A stretch of DNA of 64,000 nt from Bacillus pseudomycoides (GTDB taxonomy: Bacteria > Bacillota > Bacilli > Bacillales > Bacillaceae_G): positions 372,001 through 436,000 of the forward strand of contig NZ_CP064266.1 of assembly GCF_022811845.1 (NCBI RefSeq), given 5' to 3'. Positions 52,338 through 61,707 of the stretch are shown here, piece after piece. The translations under genes and the position numbers were made by a program. Position 1 is the stretch's first letter. Every line of letters starts with the position of its first letter. The notes under the pieces are model-generated. The model was given only the letters and a program-made list of their open reading frames with translations. It had not been told where the DNA came from and did not search any database.

Positions 52338-52646
52338 TTAAGCGTTGATTGCTTCAATCACTAGCTTAGTGTAAGGTTGACGATGACCTTGTTTCTTACG
52401 ATTGTTCTTTTTCGCTTTGTATTTGAAAACGATGATTTTCTTAGCGCGACCTTGTTTTTCAACTTTCGCAGTAACTGTTGCACCTTCTACAACTGGGCTA
52501 CCAACTTTAACGTTTTCGCCACCAACGAAAAGAACTTTGTCAAAAGTAACAGTTTCACCAGCTTCAACATCTAATTTTTCAATGTAGATTTCTTGACCAG
52601 CTTCAACTTTAATTTGTTTTCCACCTGTTTCGATAATTGCGTACAT
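52338..52646 (-). CDS. rplU: 50S ribosomal protein L21
   Basis: 102 aa, MYAIIETGGKQIKVEAGQ start and KKNNRKKQGHRQPYTKLVI end, the L21 signature. First gene of rplU-prp-rpmA, with ribosome site GAGGAGGTG and a structured leader upstream. Confidence 0.97.
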   Translation of the reverse strand: MYAIIETGGKQIKVEAGQEIYIEKLDVEAGETVTFDKVLFVGGENVKVGSPVVEGATVTAKVEKQGRAKKIIVFKYKAKKNNRKKQGHRQPYTKLVIEAINA

Positions 52647-52649
52647 ACT

Positions 52650-52763
52650 TGCACCTCCTCATAATTACTAAGACTCGCCAAAACGAGGTAGACATAAAAT
52701 GTCTTTGGGGAACCTGTCTTGCGCGGTTGTAGCATATAGCCGTTTAGGTGCTATAAACTATAA
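52650..52763 (-). promoter_or_regulatory. Ribosomal protein L21 leader
   Basis: Between promoter and rplU the minus-strand RNA has inverted repeats: TATAGCACC with GGCTATA, AAGACAGGTTCCCCAAAGACA, and ACTCGCC/GGCGAGT. Position and shape agree with the L21 leader known in Bacillales, likely an autoregulatory site. Confidence 0.65.
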
Positions 52764-52770
52764 CATAGAG

Positions 52771-52800
52771 ATGTTATCATGAAACATAGACGATTGTCAA
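52771..52800 (-). promoter_or_regulatory. Sigma-A promoter of rplU
   Basis: Minus strand TTGACA (52800-52795), 18-nt spacer, TAACAT (52776-52771). Confidence 0.7.
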
Positions 52801-52815
52801 TAAATGTTCTGCCAA

Positions 52816-54204
52816 CTATTTTTTCCGATTCATCATTTCTTTCTTCGTTCCAAATCGAATAATCGCGTACTTCTCAGCTTTTTCATCTGTGAAATAAATT
52901 TGAAATGGTATATTCTTTTGCAATTCTTTTTGTAAAAATATTTTTTGTACTTCTTTTGGCGCTGCAATTAACACTGCTTCATCTTCTACATGATTGTACG
53001 CAATAAGCTCTCTTTCTAGCTCATATGCAATTGTTTCATTTGAAATGACATATCCCGTCGTTTTGCAATGTAAACAATCTTCTAGTAATACGTCACGTAG
53101 CGAATGCTTCTTACGCTTACGTGTCATTTCTAAAATCCCGAGCTCTGTAAATCCGAGAACACGTGTATAGGTACGATCTCCTTGTAAAGAAGAAATAACT
53201 TTCTCTCTTACCTTCTCTTTCTCTTCTTGTTTTTTCATATTAATGAAATCAATTAAAATCATACCACCAATATCACGTAATCTTAATTGACGAGCAATTT
53301 CTTCCGCAGCTATTTCATTCGTTCTTAATACTGTATCTTGCAAGTTCTGTTTTCCAGTAAATTTACCGGTATTCACATCAATTACCGTCATTGTCTCCAT
53401 TTGCTCTATGATTAAATAAGAGCCATTTGGAAGCCACACTATTTTTTGCAATGCTTTTTCAATTTCACGCTCAACACCATAGTGATTAAACATAGGAATT
53501 TTTTCGTTATACAGCACAACCTTTTCTTTTCCTACTTTATCTTCCACTTCATTTAAAATACTATGGGAGTCTATTACTACTTTTGAAATGGATTCAACTG
53601 GATTTTCTTGAAACACGCGATCTAGAAACGTCTCGGGACGATGAAGTAATAAGGGAGCCTTTCCTTGCCCCTCTTTTCTTTTCAACTCTTCAAACAGCTC
53701 CTGAAAATATTTCATTTCACTCTGAACTTCATCCACAGAACCTTTTTCACATGCTGAGCGAAAAATAAAGCCACCCGTTCCCACTACTTGAATGTCCATT
53801 AATTGTTGTCGTTTCTTATAATTTTTTATTTTCCGGGAAACAGCACGCATCTCATCATACGGCATATAAACGACATATTTCCCGGTAAATTCTATATTAG
53901 CTGTTAGTTTGGGACCTTTCATATCAATTGCTTCTTTCACAACTTGTACGAGCAGGGCTTGCCCTTCGTGTACTCGATAGGATGATGGAACGTCGTCATA
54001 GGAGAGATATGCATGTTTTTCTAAACCAATGTTAACGAAAGCTGCATTCATCCCAGCAATTGTACGCACAACGCGTCCTAAGTAAATATGCCCAATAATT
54101 TCTTGTGCTTCGTTTCTTTTCCATAGAAGTTCGACAATCTCTTGTTCTTCTTCGACAGCAACTCTCTTTTCCGAACCAGTATAGTTGATGTATAACGTCT
54201 TCAA
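52816..54204 (-). CDS. rng: RNase G/E family ribonuclease
   Basis: 462 aa. S1 domain near the N-terminus (GHIYLGRVVRTIAGMNAAFV), the DNase I-like catalytic region with the metal-binding pair in TVIDVNTGKFTG and GMILIDFINM, and the zinc-link CLHCKTTG (near 405). No long C-terminal scaffold, so it is RNase G-like rather than full RNase E. B. subtilis itself lacks this gene at the locus, but other Bacillus carry it between spoIVFB and rplU. Confidence 0.9.
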   Translation of the reverse strand: MKTLYINYTGSEKRVAVEEEQEIVELLWKRNEAQEIIGHIYLGRVVRTIAGMNAAFVNIGLEKHAYLSYDDVPSSYRVHEGQALLVQVVKEAIDMKGPKLTANIEFTGKYVVYMPYDEMRAVSRKIKNYKKRQQLMDIQVVGTGGFIFRSACEKGSVDEVQSEMKYFQELFEELKRKEGQGKAPLLLHRPETFLDRVFQENPVESISKVVIDSHSILNEVEDKVGKEKVVLYNEKIPMFNHYGVEREIEKALQKIVWLPNGSYLIIEQMETMTVIDVNTGKFTGKQNLQDTVLRTNEIAAEEIARQLRLRDIGGMILIDFINMKKQEEKEKVREKVISSLQGDRTYTRVLGFTELGILEMTRKRKKHSLRDVLLEDCLHCKTTGYVISNETIAYELERELIAYNHVEDEAVLIAAPKEVQKIFLQKELQKNIPFQIYFTDEKAEKYAIIRFGTKKEMMNRKK

Positions 54205-54243
54205 AATACTTTCCTCACTTTTTATTTTCTTTTCCTCTTACAA

Positions 54244-54277
54244 TATAAAAGGTTAGTGTCATCGTCAACACTAACCG
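54244..54277 (-). terminator. Terminator after spoIVFB
   Basis: GGTTAGTGT / ACACTAACC stem then TTTTATATTG on the minus strand. Confidence 0.85.
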
Positions 54278-55131
54278 ATTAATTCTGCTACAGATGAAGT
54301 TGTTCGTTTCTCAGTAAAATACGCATAAAGCAATTCATTTTCATCTAATGTATAGTGCTCTTTATATTTGCCATGAACGATAATCGAGTGTTTATATCCT
54401 CTCCGAAACTTTGTAAAAACCGTATACAATCGATCGTCCGTTTGCACCTCGATTGGAGCAATTTTTTCAATATCTCGTTTGTTCCCATAATAACGTTCTA
54501 GTAAAAAACGCATAAATGCATAGCGCCGTTGCTTCCATTCTTGATATAAGGAAATAGCTAAAAACAGAAGAAGCACCCACATCATAATATTATTACTATT
54601 CCATAGGAGTTGCCAGCCTAATATCACACTAAAAAAAACACATGATATTTTCATCATCTTCTCATGCGCCTGTAAATAAGGGAATTGATGTGATAAAACA
54701 TTAAACAACACTTTCCCACCATCTAGTGGCCAAATTGGTAATAAATTAAACCCTAGAATAATTAAATTGTTCCATACAAAAAAATGATACAGTTCCTCAC
54801 TAACCCATCCTGCCCTAGCCAAGACATATGCTAACCCAAACATCCATATGTGTTGAATAGGTCCTGCTATTACAACGATTAATTCTTCCTTTAATGGTTT
54901 ATTCCCATGTTCCTCAAGCTCCGCCACCCCGCCAAACGGCAACAACTGGATTTTCTTAATCCTCCATTTATAATGAGCGGCAGCAAAAGCATGCCCAAGT
55001 TCATGTATGAGAACGATGCAAAATAACAGCAGCAATTCTTTAAAACGCGCCGTAAAAATCCCAATCGCTATAATTCCCCAAAACAGTGGATGTACTGTGA
55101 TTTTTAACAATACTTCACTATATTTATTCAA
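54271..55131 (-). CDS. spoIVFB: SpoIVFB, pro-sigma-K processing site-2 metalloprotease
   Basis: 286 aa polytopic M50 protease. Zinc motif HELGH in LIHELGHAFAAAHY (near residue 43) and the third ligand in FNLLPIWPLDGGKVLFNV. The C-terminal half has a CBS-like domain that responds to ATP. It cuts pro-sigma-K in the mother cell after SpoIVB cuts SpoIVFA. ATG overlaps the spoIVFA end by 8 nt. Confidence 0.92.
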   Translation of the reverse strand: MNKYSEVLLKITVHPLFWGIIAIGIFTARFKELLLLFCIVLIHELGHAFAAAHYKWRIKKIQLLPFGGVAELEEHGNKPLKEELIVVIAGPIQHIWMFGLAYVLARAGWVSEELYHFFVWNNLIILGFNLLPIWPLDGGKVLFNVLSHQFPYLQAHEKMMKISCVFFSVILGWQLLWNSNNIMMWVLLLFLAISLYQEWKQRRYAFMRFLLERYYGNKRDIEKIAPIEVQTDDRLYTVFTKFRRGYKHSIIVHGKYKEHYTLDENELLYAYFTEKRTTSSVAELIG

Positions 55132-55867
55132 ATGAAATCACCTGAATCGGATCGATAAATTTTTCATTCTTTTTGATTGCGAAATAAAATTTACCATTCT
55201 TATTATCTGTATTACTCCCAACTGTTCCAACCTTTTGTTTCTTTTCAACATAATCATATAATTTCACAGATGTCTCACCTAAATTTCCATACCAAGATTC
55301 CGTACCATCTGCATGTTGAATCTCAACTATATTCCCAAATCCCTCTTTCTTACCAGCGAAAATGACAATTCCTTCATTTACAGATTCAACAGCTGTATTC
55401 GTAGCTGTTTGTACAAATACACCTTGACCATCTTTTTGAAAACTTTGCATGACCTTCCCTGAAGCCGGAACTGCATAATCTTTTTGCTGTACTGTTTGTT
55501 TCTTTTCATTTGCAGGTAAAAATGCTAGAGGTTTTCCAAATTGATCTTCGTACCATTTTGATACAGTAGCAAACTGAAATTCTTCTTGCATCACTTGTTT
55601 TACAACCGTTTTTGCTCCATCAAAAGAAGCCGGTGCATTTTTAAATAAAATAGCTACTGAGAGAACAAGAATTGCTGCTAATAAAAGTTTAAATAAAAAT
55701 ACTTCTTTTCGAAAAAGAGAGTGCACCTCTTTTTCACCTTCTTCAATGAACATCGTTTCTCCATCAAAGTTTCCTTCTGAAAAGTACTGTTCTTCCTCAT
55801 GCCTCTCTTGTTCTTCTTTTCTTTTTGCAATCCTTTTTTTAATCTCTTCTACACGTCTATTCTTCAT
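55124..55867 (-). CDS. spoIVFA: SpoIVFA, inhibitor and scaffold of SpoIVFB
   Basis: 247 aa from the ATG at 55867 (MKNRRVEEIKKRIAKRKEEQ), GGAAGGGG upstream. Very charged cytosolic N-terminus, one membrane helix (LFKLLLAAILVLSVAILF, near 90), and an external M23-like LytM domain (GIVIFAGKKEGFGNIVEIQH) lacking full zinc ligands. Substrate of SpoIVB during signalling. Coupled to spoIVFB. Confidence 0.9.
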   Translation of the reverse strand: MKNRRVEEIKKRIAKRKEEQERHEEEQYFSEGNFDGETMFIEEGEKEVHSLFRKEVFLFKLLLAAILVLSVAILFKNAPASFDGAKTVVKQVMQEEFQFATVSKWYEDQFGKPLAFLPANEKKQTVQQKDYAVPASGKVMQSFQKDGQGVFVQTATNTAVESVNEGIVIFAGKKEGFGNIVEIQHADGTESWYGNLGETSVKLYDYVEKKQKVGTVGSNTDNKNGKFYFAIKKNEKFIDPIQVISFE

Positions 55868-56009
55868 CTTGTCCCCTTCCTTTTTCCGCCTCTTCTTGCA
55901 AGAGGCGAGTAAAGTGAAACTTCCAGTAAATAAAAGTTCTCTATTTACCAAAATACAGTTTGTACATATGTATGAGCCTTAAAAGGAAGATATTCATGAG
56001 AAGAAAAAA

Positions 56010-56043
56010 GAAAAACACCTCGCATACATGCGAAGTGCTTTTA
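56010..56043 (-). terminator. Terminator after minD
   Basis: AAAGCACTTCGCAT / ATGCGAGGTGTTT stem then TTCTTTTTTCTTC on the minus strand. Confidence 0.85.
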
Positions 56044-56838
56044 ACGAATTCCAAAGAAGTTCTTTACTTTTGCAAAAACAGACACTCTTTCTTGTCCAAA
56101 CGCTTGTAGAGGTACAGATTCACCTAACAAACGTCTTGCAATATTGCGATAAGCTAATGCTGCTTTTCCACTCGGCTGCAAGGCTACAGGCTCTCCTGTA
56201 TTTGTGGCACGAATGACCTCATCATCATCTTCAACAACCCCAAGTAGGTCAATTGAAAGTGTACGTACAATTTCATCTACATCTAACATATCTTGCTCAT
56301 GCAACATATGACTACGTACACGGTTGATAACAAGTTTTGGTGGTTCAATATCTTCTTTTTCTAAAAGCCCGATAATACGATCCGCATCACGCATAGAGGA
56401 TACTTCAGGTGTCGTTACAACAATTGCTTTATCCGCACCTGCCACCGCATTTTTGAATCCCTGCTCAATACCTGCAGGACAATCAATTAATATGTAATCA
56501 TAATCTTGACGTAATTCCTGTATTAATTCATCCACTTGTTCAGGTGTTACCGCTGATTTATCACTCGTTTGTGCTGCAGGTAATAAATCAAGCTTATCGA
56601 AGCGCTTATCTTTAATCAGAGCCTGAGCTAAACGACAACGACCTTCGACGACATCAACAAGATCAAATACAATACGATTTTCCAGCCCCATCACTACGTC
56701 TAAATTTCTTAGACCGATATCCGTGTCAATTAAGCAAACCTTTTTCCCGGATAATGCTAGGGCTGTACCAATGTTTGCAGACGTTGTAGTTTTGCCTACT
56801 CCGCCTTTTCCAGATGTAATTACTATTGCCTCTCCCAC
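56041..56838 (-). CDS. minD: Septum site-determining ATPase MinD
   Basis: 265 aa. Deviant Walker A GKGGVGKTTTSANIG at residue 10, switch DCPAGIEQGF, and the C-terminal amphipathic membrane helix (VSVFAKVKNFFGIR). Holds MinC at the poles to stop polar division. Two nt after minC. Confidence 0.96.
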   Translation of the reverse strand: MGEAIVITSGKGGVGKTTTSANIGTALALSGKKVCLIDTDIGLRNLDVVMGLENRIVFDLVDVVEGRCRLAQALIKDKRFDKLDLLPAAQTSDKSAVTPEQVDELIQELRQDYDYILIDCPAGIEQGFKNAVAGADKAIVVTTPEVSSMRDADRIIGLLEKEDIEPPKLVINRVRSHMLHEQDMLDVDEIVRTLSIDLLGVVEDDDEVIRATNTGEPVALQPSGKAALAYRNIARRLLGESVPLQAFGQERVSVFAKVKNFFGIR

Positions 56839-56840
56839 AG

Positions 56841-57527
56841 CTATACAATTCCCCTTTCTAACTTTGTTAAATTAGGTCTAAGATGAGTGAGAAGTTGCAG
56901 GCGATCGACAACAATGTGATTGTTCTCATCAATATACGCACATTCTGTCGTCTCTGCTCCGTCTTCTTTCTCTTCCGGAGCCCGCATTGTCACATCACTA
57001 ATTCGAAGTTGCATCGGATTCATAATAGATGCCGCAATGACAGCATCTCTATCCCCATAATATCCTGCATGCGCAATACCTCGTAATGCTCCAATGACAA
57101 AAATATTCCCCCCAGCGATAACCGTTCCGCCTGGATTAACATCTCCAATTAATAATAAGTTTCCTGTTACATGTACTACTTGACCTGAGCGAACAATTTT
57201 GGAAACAGGGACAATTTCTGTTTCTTCTTTCCACGCTATTGCTTCAGCTTTCGTGATAACATCACTCTCGATTGAATCCACAACAAGATTTTTTTTATTG
57301 CGAATCAAAGTTCGGATTTCTTCTTGCTGTACATCTGTCAAATAACGATTGCCAACTTTAACATGTACCTCAATTAATGAACGTCCATCACCATCATAAT
57401 AGTGAGTGGAAAGTTTTTCGTCCAGTTCTTTCAGTAATTCAGAAAATGAACAGCAATCATCTAAATGTAATGTCAGTCCATCTTTTGTCCCTTTTATCGT
57501 TACATTCTGTTGCTTTTTTTCTTCCAC
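56841..57527 (-). CDS. minC: Septum site-determining protein MinC
   Basis: 228 aa. N-terminal FtsZ-inhibiting domain (VTIKGTKDGLTLHLDDCCSF) and C-terminal right-handed beta-helix domain (VHVTGNLLLIGDVNPGGTVI, AGGNIFVIGALRGIAHAGYY) that dimerises and binds MinD. Between mreD and minD as in B. subtilis. Confidence 0.95.
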   Translation of the reverse strand: MEEKKQQNVTIKGTKDGLTLHLDDCCSFSELLKELDEKLSTHYYDGDGRSLIEVHVKVGNRYLTDVQQEEIRTLIRNKKNLVVDSIESDVITKAEAIAWKEETEIVPVSKIVRSGQVVHVTGNLLLIGDVNPGGTVIAGGNIFVIGALRGIAHAGYYGDRDAVIAASIMNPMQLRISDVTMRAPEEKEDGAETTECAYIDENNHIVVDRLQLLTHLRPNLTKLERGIV

Positions 57528-57562
57528 TAAAGTTCACCCCAACGATTCAATTCGACATAAAA

Positions 57563-58105
57563 TCAGAAAATCCTTTTTTCTTTTTCTTCCATCGCTTTTG
57601 AAAGACGCACAAGATATCGCCTCAGTGGGAAACAAACTAGCAATAAGAAAATTCCATTTAACAATAAAGTGGAAAGGAGACGATCTGAGAAAAAGATATG
57701 CGCTGGTACATGAATGCGACCTAGCAAAGTTAAAAATCCATATACATAATATTCTAATGCCGCGATACCTGTTAATACAATAAAAGAAACAATAAATAAG
57801 TTCAATTGCAATACTCTCATCGCACTATACACAAGATACGCTAAAATTGGATAAGCAAATATATACACACCAACAAGCTCTGTATATACGGTATCAAATA
57901 GAAAACCAAATAATAGTCCATAATAAATCCCTTGCAAAGGACTAAAGTAAACAGTAATAAAACATAGTACAATCATAAAGAAATGCGGAGCTGCAATACT
58001 GTCTTTCCAAAATAATTCTGTTGGAACTACAGTAGAAAACATATTTTCGAATAAGAACACAAAAAGAAGCAGTAGAGGAAGAGCTGCCCTTTTCAAAATA
58101 GCCAT
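57563..58105 (-). CDS. mreD: Rod shape-determining protein MreD
   Basis: 180 aa, five or six membrane helices (PLLLLFVFLFENMFSTVV onwards), with GIYYGLLFGFLFDTVY, the best-conserved MreD segment. Part of the elongasome. Third of mreBCD. Ribosome site GGGGGGG. Confidence 0.93.
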   Translation of the reverse strand: MAILKRAALPLLLLFVFLFENMFSTVVPTELFWKDSIAAPHFFMIVLCFITVYFSPLQGIYYGLLFGFLFDTVYTELVGVYIFAYPILAYLVYSAMRVLQLNLFIVSFIVLTGIAALEYYVYGFLTLLGRIHVPAHIFFSDRLLSTLLLNGIFLLLVCFPLRRYLVRLSKAMEEKEKRIF

Positions 58106-58120
58106 ATCTTCTTCCCCCCC

Positions 58121-58981
58121 CTACTGTTCTAACACTGCTGAGGGCATAACTCTTTGTGTAACCATAACATGGTCTACATCATTTAAATCCGCAGCAGGTT
58201 TTACGTAAGCTGTTTGTGTTAATCCATATTCATCTGGTGCAACATCTACAATTTTACCAATGACTAATCCTTTTGGGAAAATATCACCTAATCCTGATGT
58301 TATAACCGTTTGATCCTTTTCTACTTTTACATCAGATGGAATTTTTGTAAAAACAAGCGTTTGTTTTTCTTTGTCGTACCCTTCAATCAATCCGAAAATA
58401 CGATCTTCTCCTTGTACTACAGCAGAAATACGATTTGTTCGATTTATTGAGCTCAATAATTCTACAGTTGATGTAAATTGAGACACACTTTTCACTCGCC
58501 CTACTAAACCTTTTGAAGTCATAACAGCCATATCCTTTTGGATTCCTTGCTGTGCGCCTCTATCAATTCCGATTAAGTCATACCACTTGTCCGGATTGCG
58601 GGCAATCACTGTAGCTTGAATTGGCTTAAATTCACGAAGAGATTCTTTTTGATCAATCGTTTCACGAAGCTCCGCATTATCTTTTTCTAAATCCTTTACT
58701 TTCACAGATAACGCTGCATACTTATCTAATTTTTCTTTTAATGTTTTATTTTCTTCATACGTGCGCTTTACATCTTCTACATTCTCAAAGAATCCGGCAA
58801 CATAATTCGCTGGCTTTTGGAATACACGTTCTACAACACCGACAGTATCTTTTACAAACTGCTCTGGCCATGTTAGACTTTTTCTTTCTTTCAATGAGAT
58901 TCCAATCAATGCCACGAGAAGAATAATACTAACTAGCAAAACAATTAATCTTTTGTTTAAGAAAAACTGTGGCACGTTCAC
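58121..58981 (-). CDS. mreC: Rod shape-determining protein MreC
   Basis: 286 aa. One N-terminal helix (LIVLLVSIILLVALIGIS), a coiled coil (residues about 68-110, TYEENKTLKEKLDKYAALSV), and the external beta domain (DRGAQQGIQKDMAVMTSKGL, GLGDIFPKGLVIGKI). Links MreB filaments to wall enzymes. Confidence 0.95.
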   Translation of the reverse strand: MNVPQFFLNKRLIVLLVSIILLVALIGISLKERKSLTWPEQFVKDTVGVVERVFQKPANYVAGFFENVEDVKRTYEENKTLKEKLDKYAALSVKVKDLEKDNAELRETIDQKESLREFKPIQATVIARNPDKWYDLIGIDRGAQQGIQKDMAVMTSKGLVGRVKSVSQFTSTVELLSSINRTNRISAVVQGEDRIFGLIEGYDKEKQTLVFTKIPSDVKVEKDQTVITSGLGDIFPKGLVIGKIVDVAPDEYGLTQTAYVKPAADLNDVDHVMVTQRVMPSAVLEQ

Positions 58982-59016
58982 ACCCTCTTAATTTCATTGA
59001 TTTTTATTTTGAAATA

Positions 59017-60033
59017 TTATCGAGCAGTTTTGAAAAGGTCGATATTATCTAAAGCTTTACCTGTTCCAATTGCTACGCAGTCAAGTGGGTTTTCTGCAAC
59101 AAGAACTGGCATTTTCGTTTCTTCACTAATTACTTTATCCAAGTTACGAAGCAATGCACCACCGCCTGTTAACACAATTCCACGGTCCATAATATCCGCC
59201 GCTAATTCAGGTGGCGTTTTTTCTAATGTATTTTTCACTGATTCAACAATTGCCTCTACTGTATCTTTTAATGCATCTGCAATCTCTTCAGGTTTAATTA
59301 ATACCGTTTTTGGTAAACCACTTACTAAGTCACGACCGCGGATTTCCATTGGTTCAATACCTTCTGGCTCGCCAGCAGACCCGATTTCCATTTTTAATGC
59401 CTCAGCTGTTCTTTCCCCAATCATTAAGTTGTAGTTCTTCTTAATGTATTGAATGATAGAATCATCCATGTCATCACCAGCAACACGAACAGATTGACTT
59501 GTTACAATCCCACCTAAAGAAATAATCGCAACTTCTGTTGTACCACCACCGATATCAACAACCATACTACCAGTTGGTTCCCAAACAGGTAAGTTTGCAC
59601 CGATTGCTGCTGCAAATGGCTCTTCAATTGGATATGCATCGCGCGCACCTGCTTGACGAGTTGCATCGATTACTGCACGTCTTTCTACAGCTGTAATACC
59701 AGATGGTACACATACCATTACATAAGGCTTACGAGAGAAAAATCCATTTGTTTTTTGCGCTTGTTGAATGTAATATTTCATCATTGTCGCTGTTGTTTCA
59801 TAATCAGCAATTACTCCATCTTTCATAGGGCGAAGAGCCACTACGTTTCCTGGTGTACGACCAATCATTTGTTTCGCATCGCTACCAACTGCAACGATTT
59901 GTTTTGAGTCTGTTTGTAATGCTACAACTGAAGGTTCACGTAAAACTACACCTTTTCCTTTCACATATACAAGCGTATTCGCTGTTCCTAAATCAATTCC
60001 AAGATCACGAGTAAAACCACCAAATCCAAACAT
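59017..60033 (-). CDS. mreB: Cell shape-determining protein MreB
   Basis: 338 aa actin-like ATPase. Phosphate 1 LGIDLGTANTLVYVKGKGVV, phosphate 2 VDIGGGTTEVAIISLGG, adenosine motif LTGGGALLRNLDKVI. Polymers direct lateral wall synthesis. First of mreB-mreC-mreD-minC-minD. Ribosome site GAAAGGAAG. Confidence 0.97.
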   Translation of the reverse strand: MFGFGGFTRDLGIDLGTANTLVYVKGKGVVLREPSVVALQTDSKQIVAVGSDAKQMIGRTPGNVVALRPMKDGVIADYETTATMMKYYIQQAQKTNGFFSRKPYVMVCVPSGITAVERRAVIDATRQAGARDAYPIEEPFAAAIGANLPVWEPTGSMVVDIGGGTTEVAIISLGGIVTSQSVRVAGDDMDDSIIQYIKKNYNLMIGERTAEALKMEIGSAGEPEGIEPMEIRGRDLVSGLPKTVLIKPEEIADALKDTVEAIVESVKNTLEKTPPELAADIMDRGIVLTGGGALLRNLDKVISEETKMPVLVAENPLDCVAIGTGKALDNIDLFKTAR

Positions 60034-60192
60034 GTCATCTATCTTCCTTTCTCATTTTCACGGACTCATTTTTTTACTTTATATTTATAATAAAACAGTA
60101 CGTTTTTATAATTTCTATCCTTTATTGTAAGCGAATGCCTACAAAAAACTCATAAATCACATTATAAAACAAAATAAGCAAAAAGAATAGTC

Positions 60193-60870
60193 TTAAATAT
60201 GACCTTTTTCTTTTAAACTCACGAATTTATGGTCACCTATAATAATGTGATCAAGGACTTCAATGCCAATAACCCTTCCACATTCTACCAATCGTTTTGT
60301 CACTTCAATATCTTCACGGCTCGGCGTAGGATCGCCTGAAGGGTGGTTATGCAGACATATAATAGAGGCTGCTGCGCGGCGAAAAGCTTCTTTGAAAACC
60401 TCGCGAGGATGCACAATAGAGGCATTTAGACTCCCGATAAACACTGTCTGCCGATGCATAACTTGATTCTTCGTATTTAAATATAAACAAACAAAGTGCT
60501 CTTGTTGCAAAAAGCGCATCTCTTCCATCATATAACTAGCGCAATCTTCTGGACTCCGAATACTATAGCGATTTTGGTACTCTAAACGTACCATTCTCCT
60601 TCCTAGTTCAAAAGCAGAGATTAACTGAGAGGCCTTAGCGATTCCTACACCATGAATACTTGTCATTTCTTCTATTGTGGCATCTTTCAACATTCGTAAT
60701 CCGTCAAAATGATATAAAATTCGATCCGCTAATGTTAGAACAGACTCTTCTTTAGAGCCCGTTCTAAGTAACACTGCAAGTAACTCCCGATTCGATAAGT
60801 TGCTTGCTCCTTCTACTAATAAACGTTCCCGTGGTTGTTTCTCTTTCAAAACATCACGAATGCCGTTCAT
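60193..60870 (-). CDS. radC: RadC/YsxA JAB-domain protein
   Basis: 225 aa. Helix-hairpin-helix region (LLRTGSKEESVLTLADRIL, SIHGVGIAKASQLISAFELG) and C-terminal JAB/MPN domain with the zinc motif HNHPSGDPTPSREDIE. Despite the name, a repair role is not established. Between maf and mreB. Confidence 0.94.
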   Translation of the reverse strand: MNGIRDVLKEKQPRERLLVEGASNLSNRELLAVLLRTGSKEESVLTLADRILYHFDGLRMLKDATIEEMTSIHGVGIAKASQLISAFELGRRMVRLEYQNRYSIRSPEDCASYMMEEMRFLQQEHFVCLYLNTKNQVMHRQTVFIGSLNASIVHPREVFKEAFRRAAASIICLHNHPSGDPTPSREDIEVTKRLVECGRVIGIEVLDHIIIGDHKFVSLKEKGHI

Positions 60871-60901
60871 ATTTTCACTCCTTTTTCAATTTTTTGCAAA
60901 G

Positions 60902-60930
60902 AAAACCCCATGCAACTTCACGCATGGGAT
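60902..60930 (-). terminator. Terminator overlapping the maf stop
   Basis: CCCATGC / GCATGGG stem then GTTTTCTTTGC on the minus strand. Confidence 0.6.
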
Positions 60931-61493
60931 GCATCACTATCAAATTGTTTTAATTCACGAACAAGGCGTGCGATTGGTAATCCGACTACACTGTAGTAAT
61001 CTCCTTGAATATGTTGAACAAAGATGGAACCTTTTCCTTGAATGCCGTAACTTCCAGCCTTATCAAGTGGTTCTTTCGATGCAATATACGTATCAATCTC
61101 TTCTTCTGTTAATTCCCAAAATGTAACTTCTGTACGCTCATAGAACGTTACTGTTTTTTCTTTTGAAATAAGCGCAACACCTGTATATACTTCATGTGTT
61201 TTTCCTGATAATAATTGCAACATTTCTTTTGCCTCCGCCTCATCAGAAGGCTTACCAAGAATACGCGATTCATATGTAACAATTGTGTCTGCACCTAATA
61301 CCACACAATCACCATGATTTTCTGCTACAGCAGATGCTTTTTGCAAAGCAAGTGACATTACGATATCAGCAGGCGATGAATAGGCACCAATTGTTTCTTC
61401 TATTTCACTTACAACAATTTCAAATGGTACATCTGCTAGTTCAAGTAATTCCTTTCGGCGCGGTGACCCAGATGCTAAAATAAGTTTCTTCAT
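60918..61493 (-). CDS. maf: Maf nucleotide pyrophosphatase
   Basis: 191 aa. SGSPRRKELLELADV near the N-terminus and VLGADTIVTYESRILGKPSD, then KTHEVYTGVALI: the Maf/YhdE signature of dTTP/UTP pyrophosphatases. It removes non-canonical nucleotides and slows septation during competence in B. subtilis. Ribosome site GAAAGGAGAACG. Confidence 0.95.
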   Translation of the reverse strand: MKKLILASGSPRRKELLELADVPFEIVVSEIEETIGAYSSPADIVMSLALQKASAVAENHGDCVVLGADTIVTYESRILGKPSDEAEAKEMLQLLSGKTHEVYTGVALISKEKTVTFYERTEVTFWELTEEEIDTYIASKEPLDKAGSYGIQGKGSIFVQHIQGDYYSVVGLPIARLVRELKQFDSDASHA

Positions 61494-61707
61494 ACGTTCT
61501 CCTTTCTTACATAAAGCAGAAAATATAACTTGATCGTACCAAACAAATACCTTTCCTACAAATTGGAGAAATACCTTTTTCTTTTTAGAAAATGATATTT
61601 TCTCACCATATAGCTATATATGCTCTCACGAGAAAACATTTCTATAGATATATAATCCAAAGGAAAAGAAAGAAGTATACACACTCCTTCCCTCTCACTC
61701 CATTATC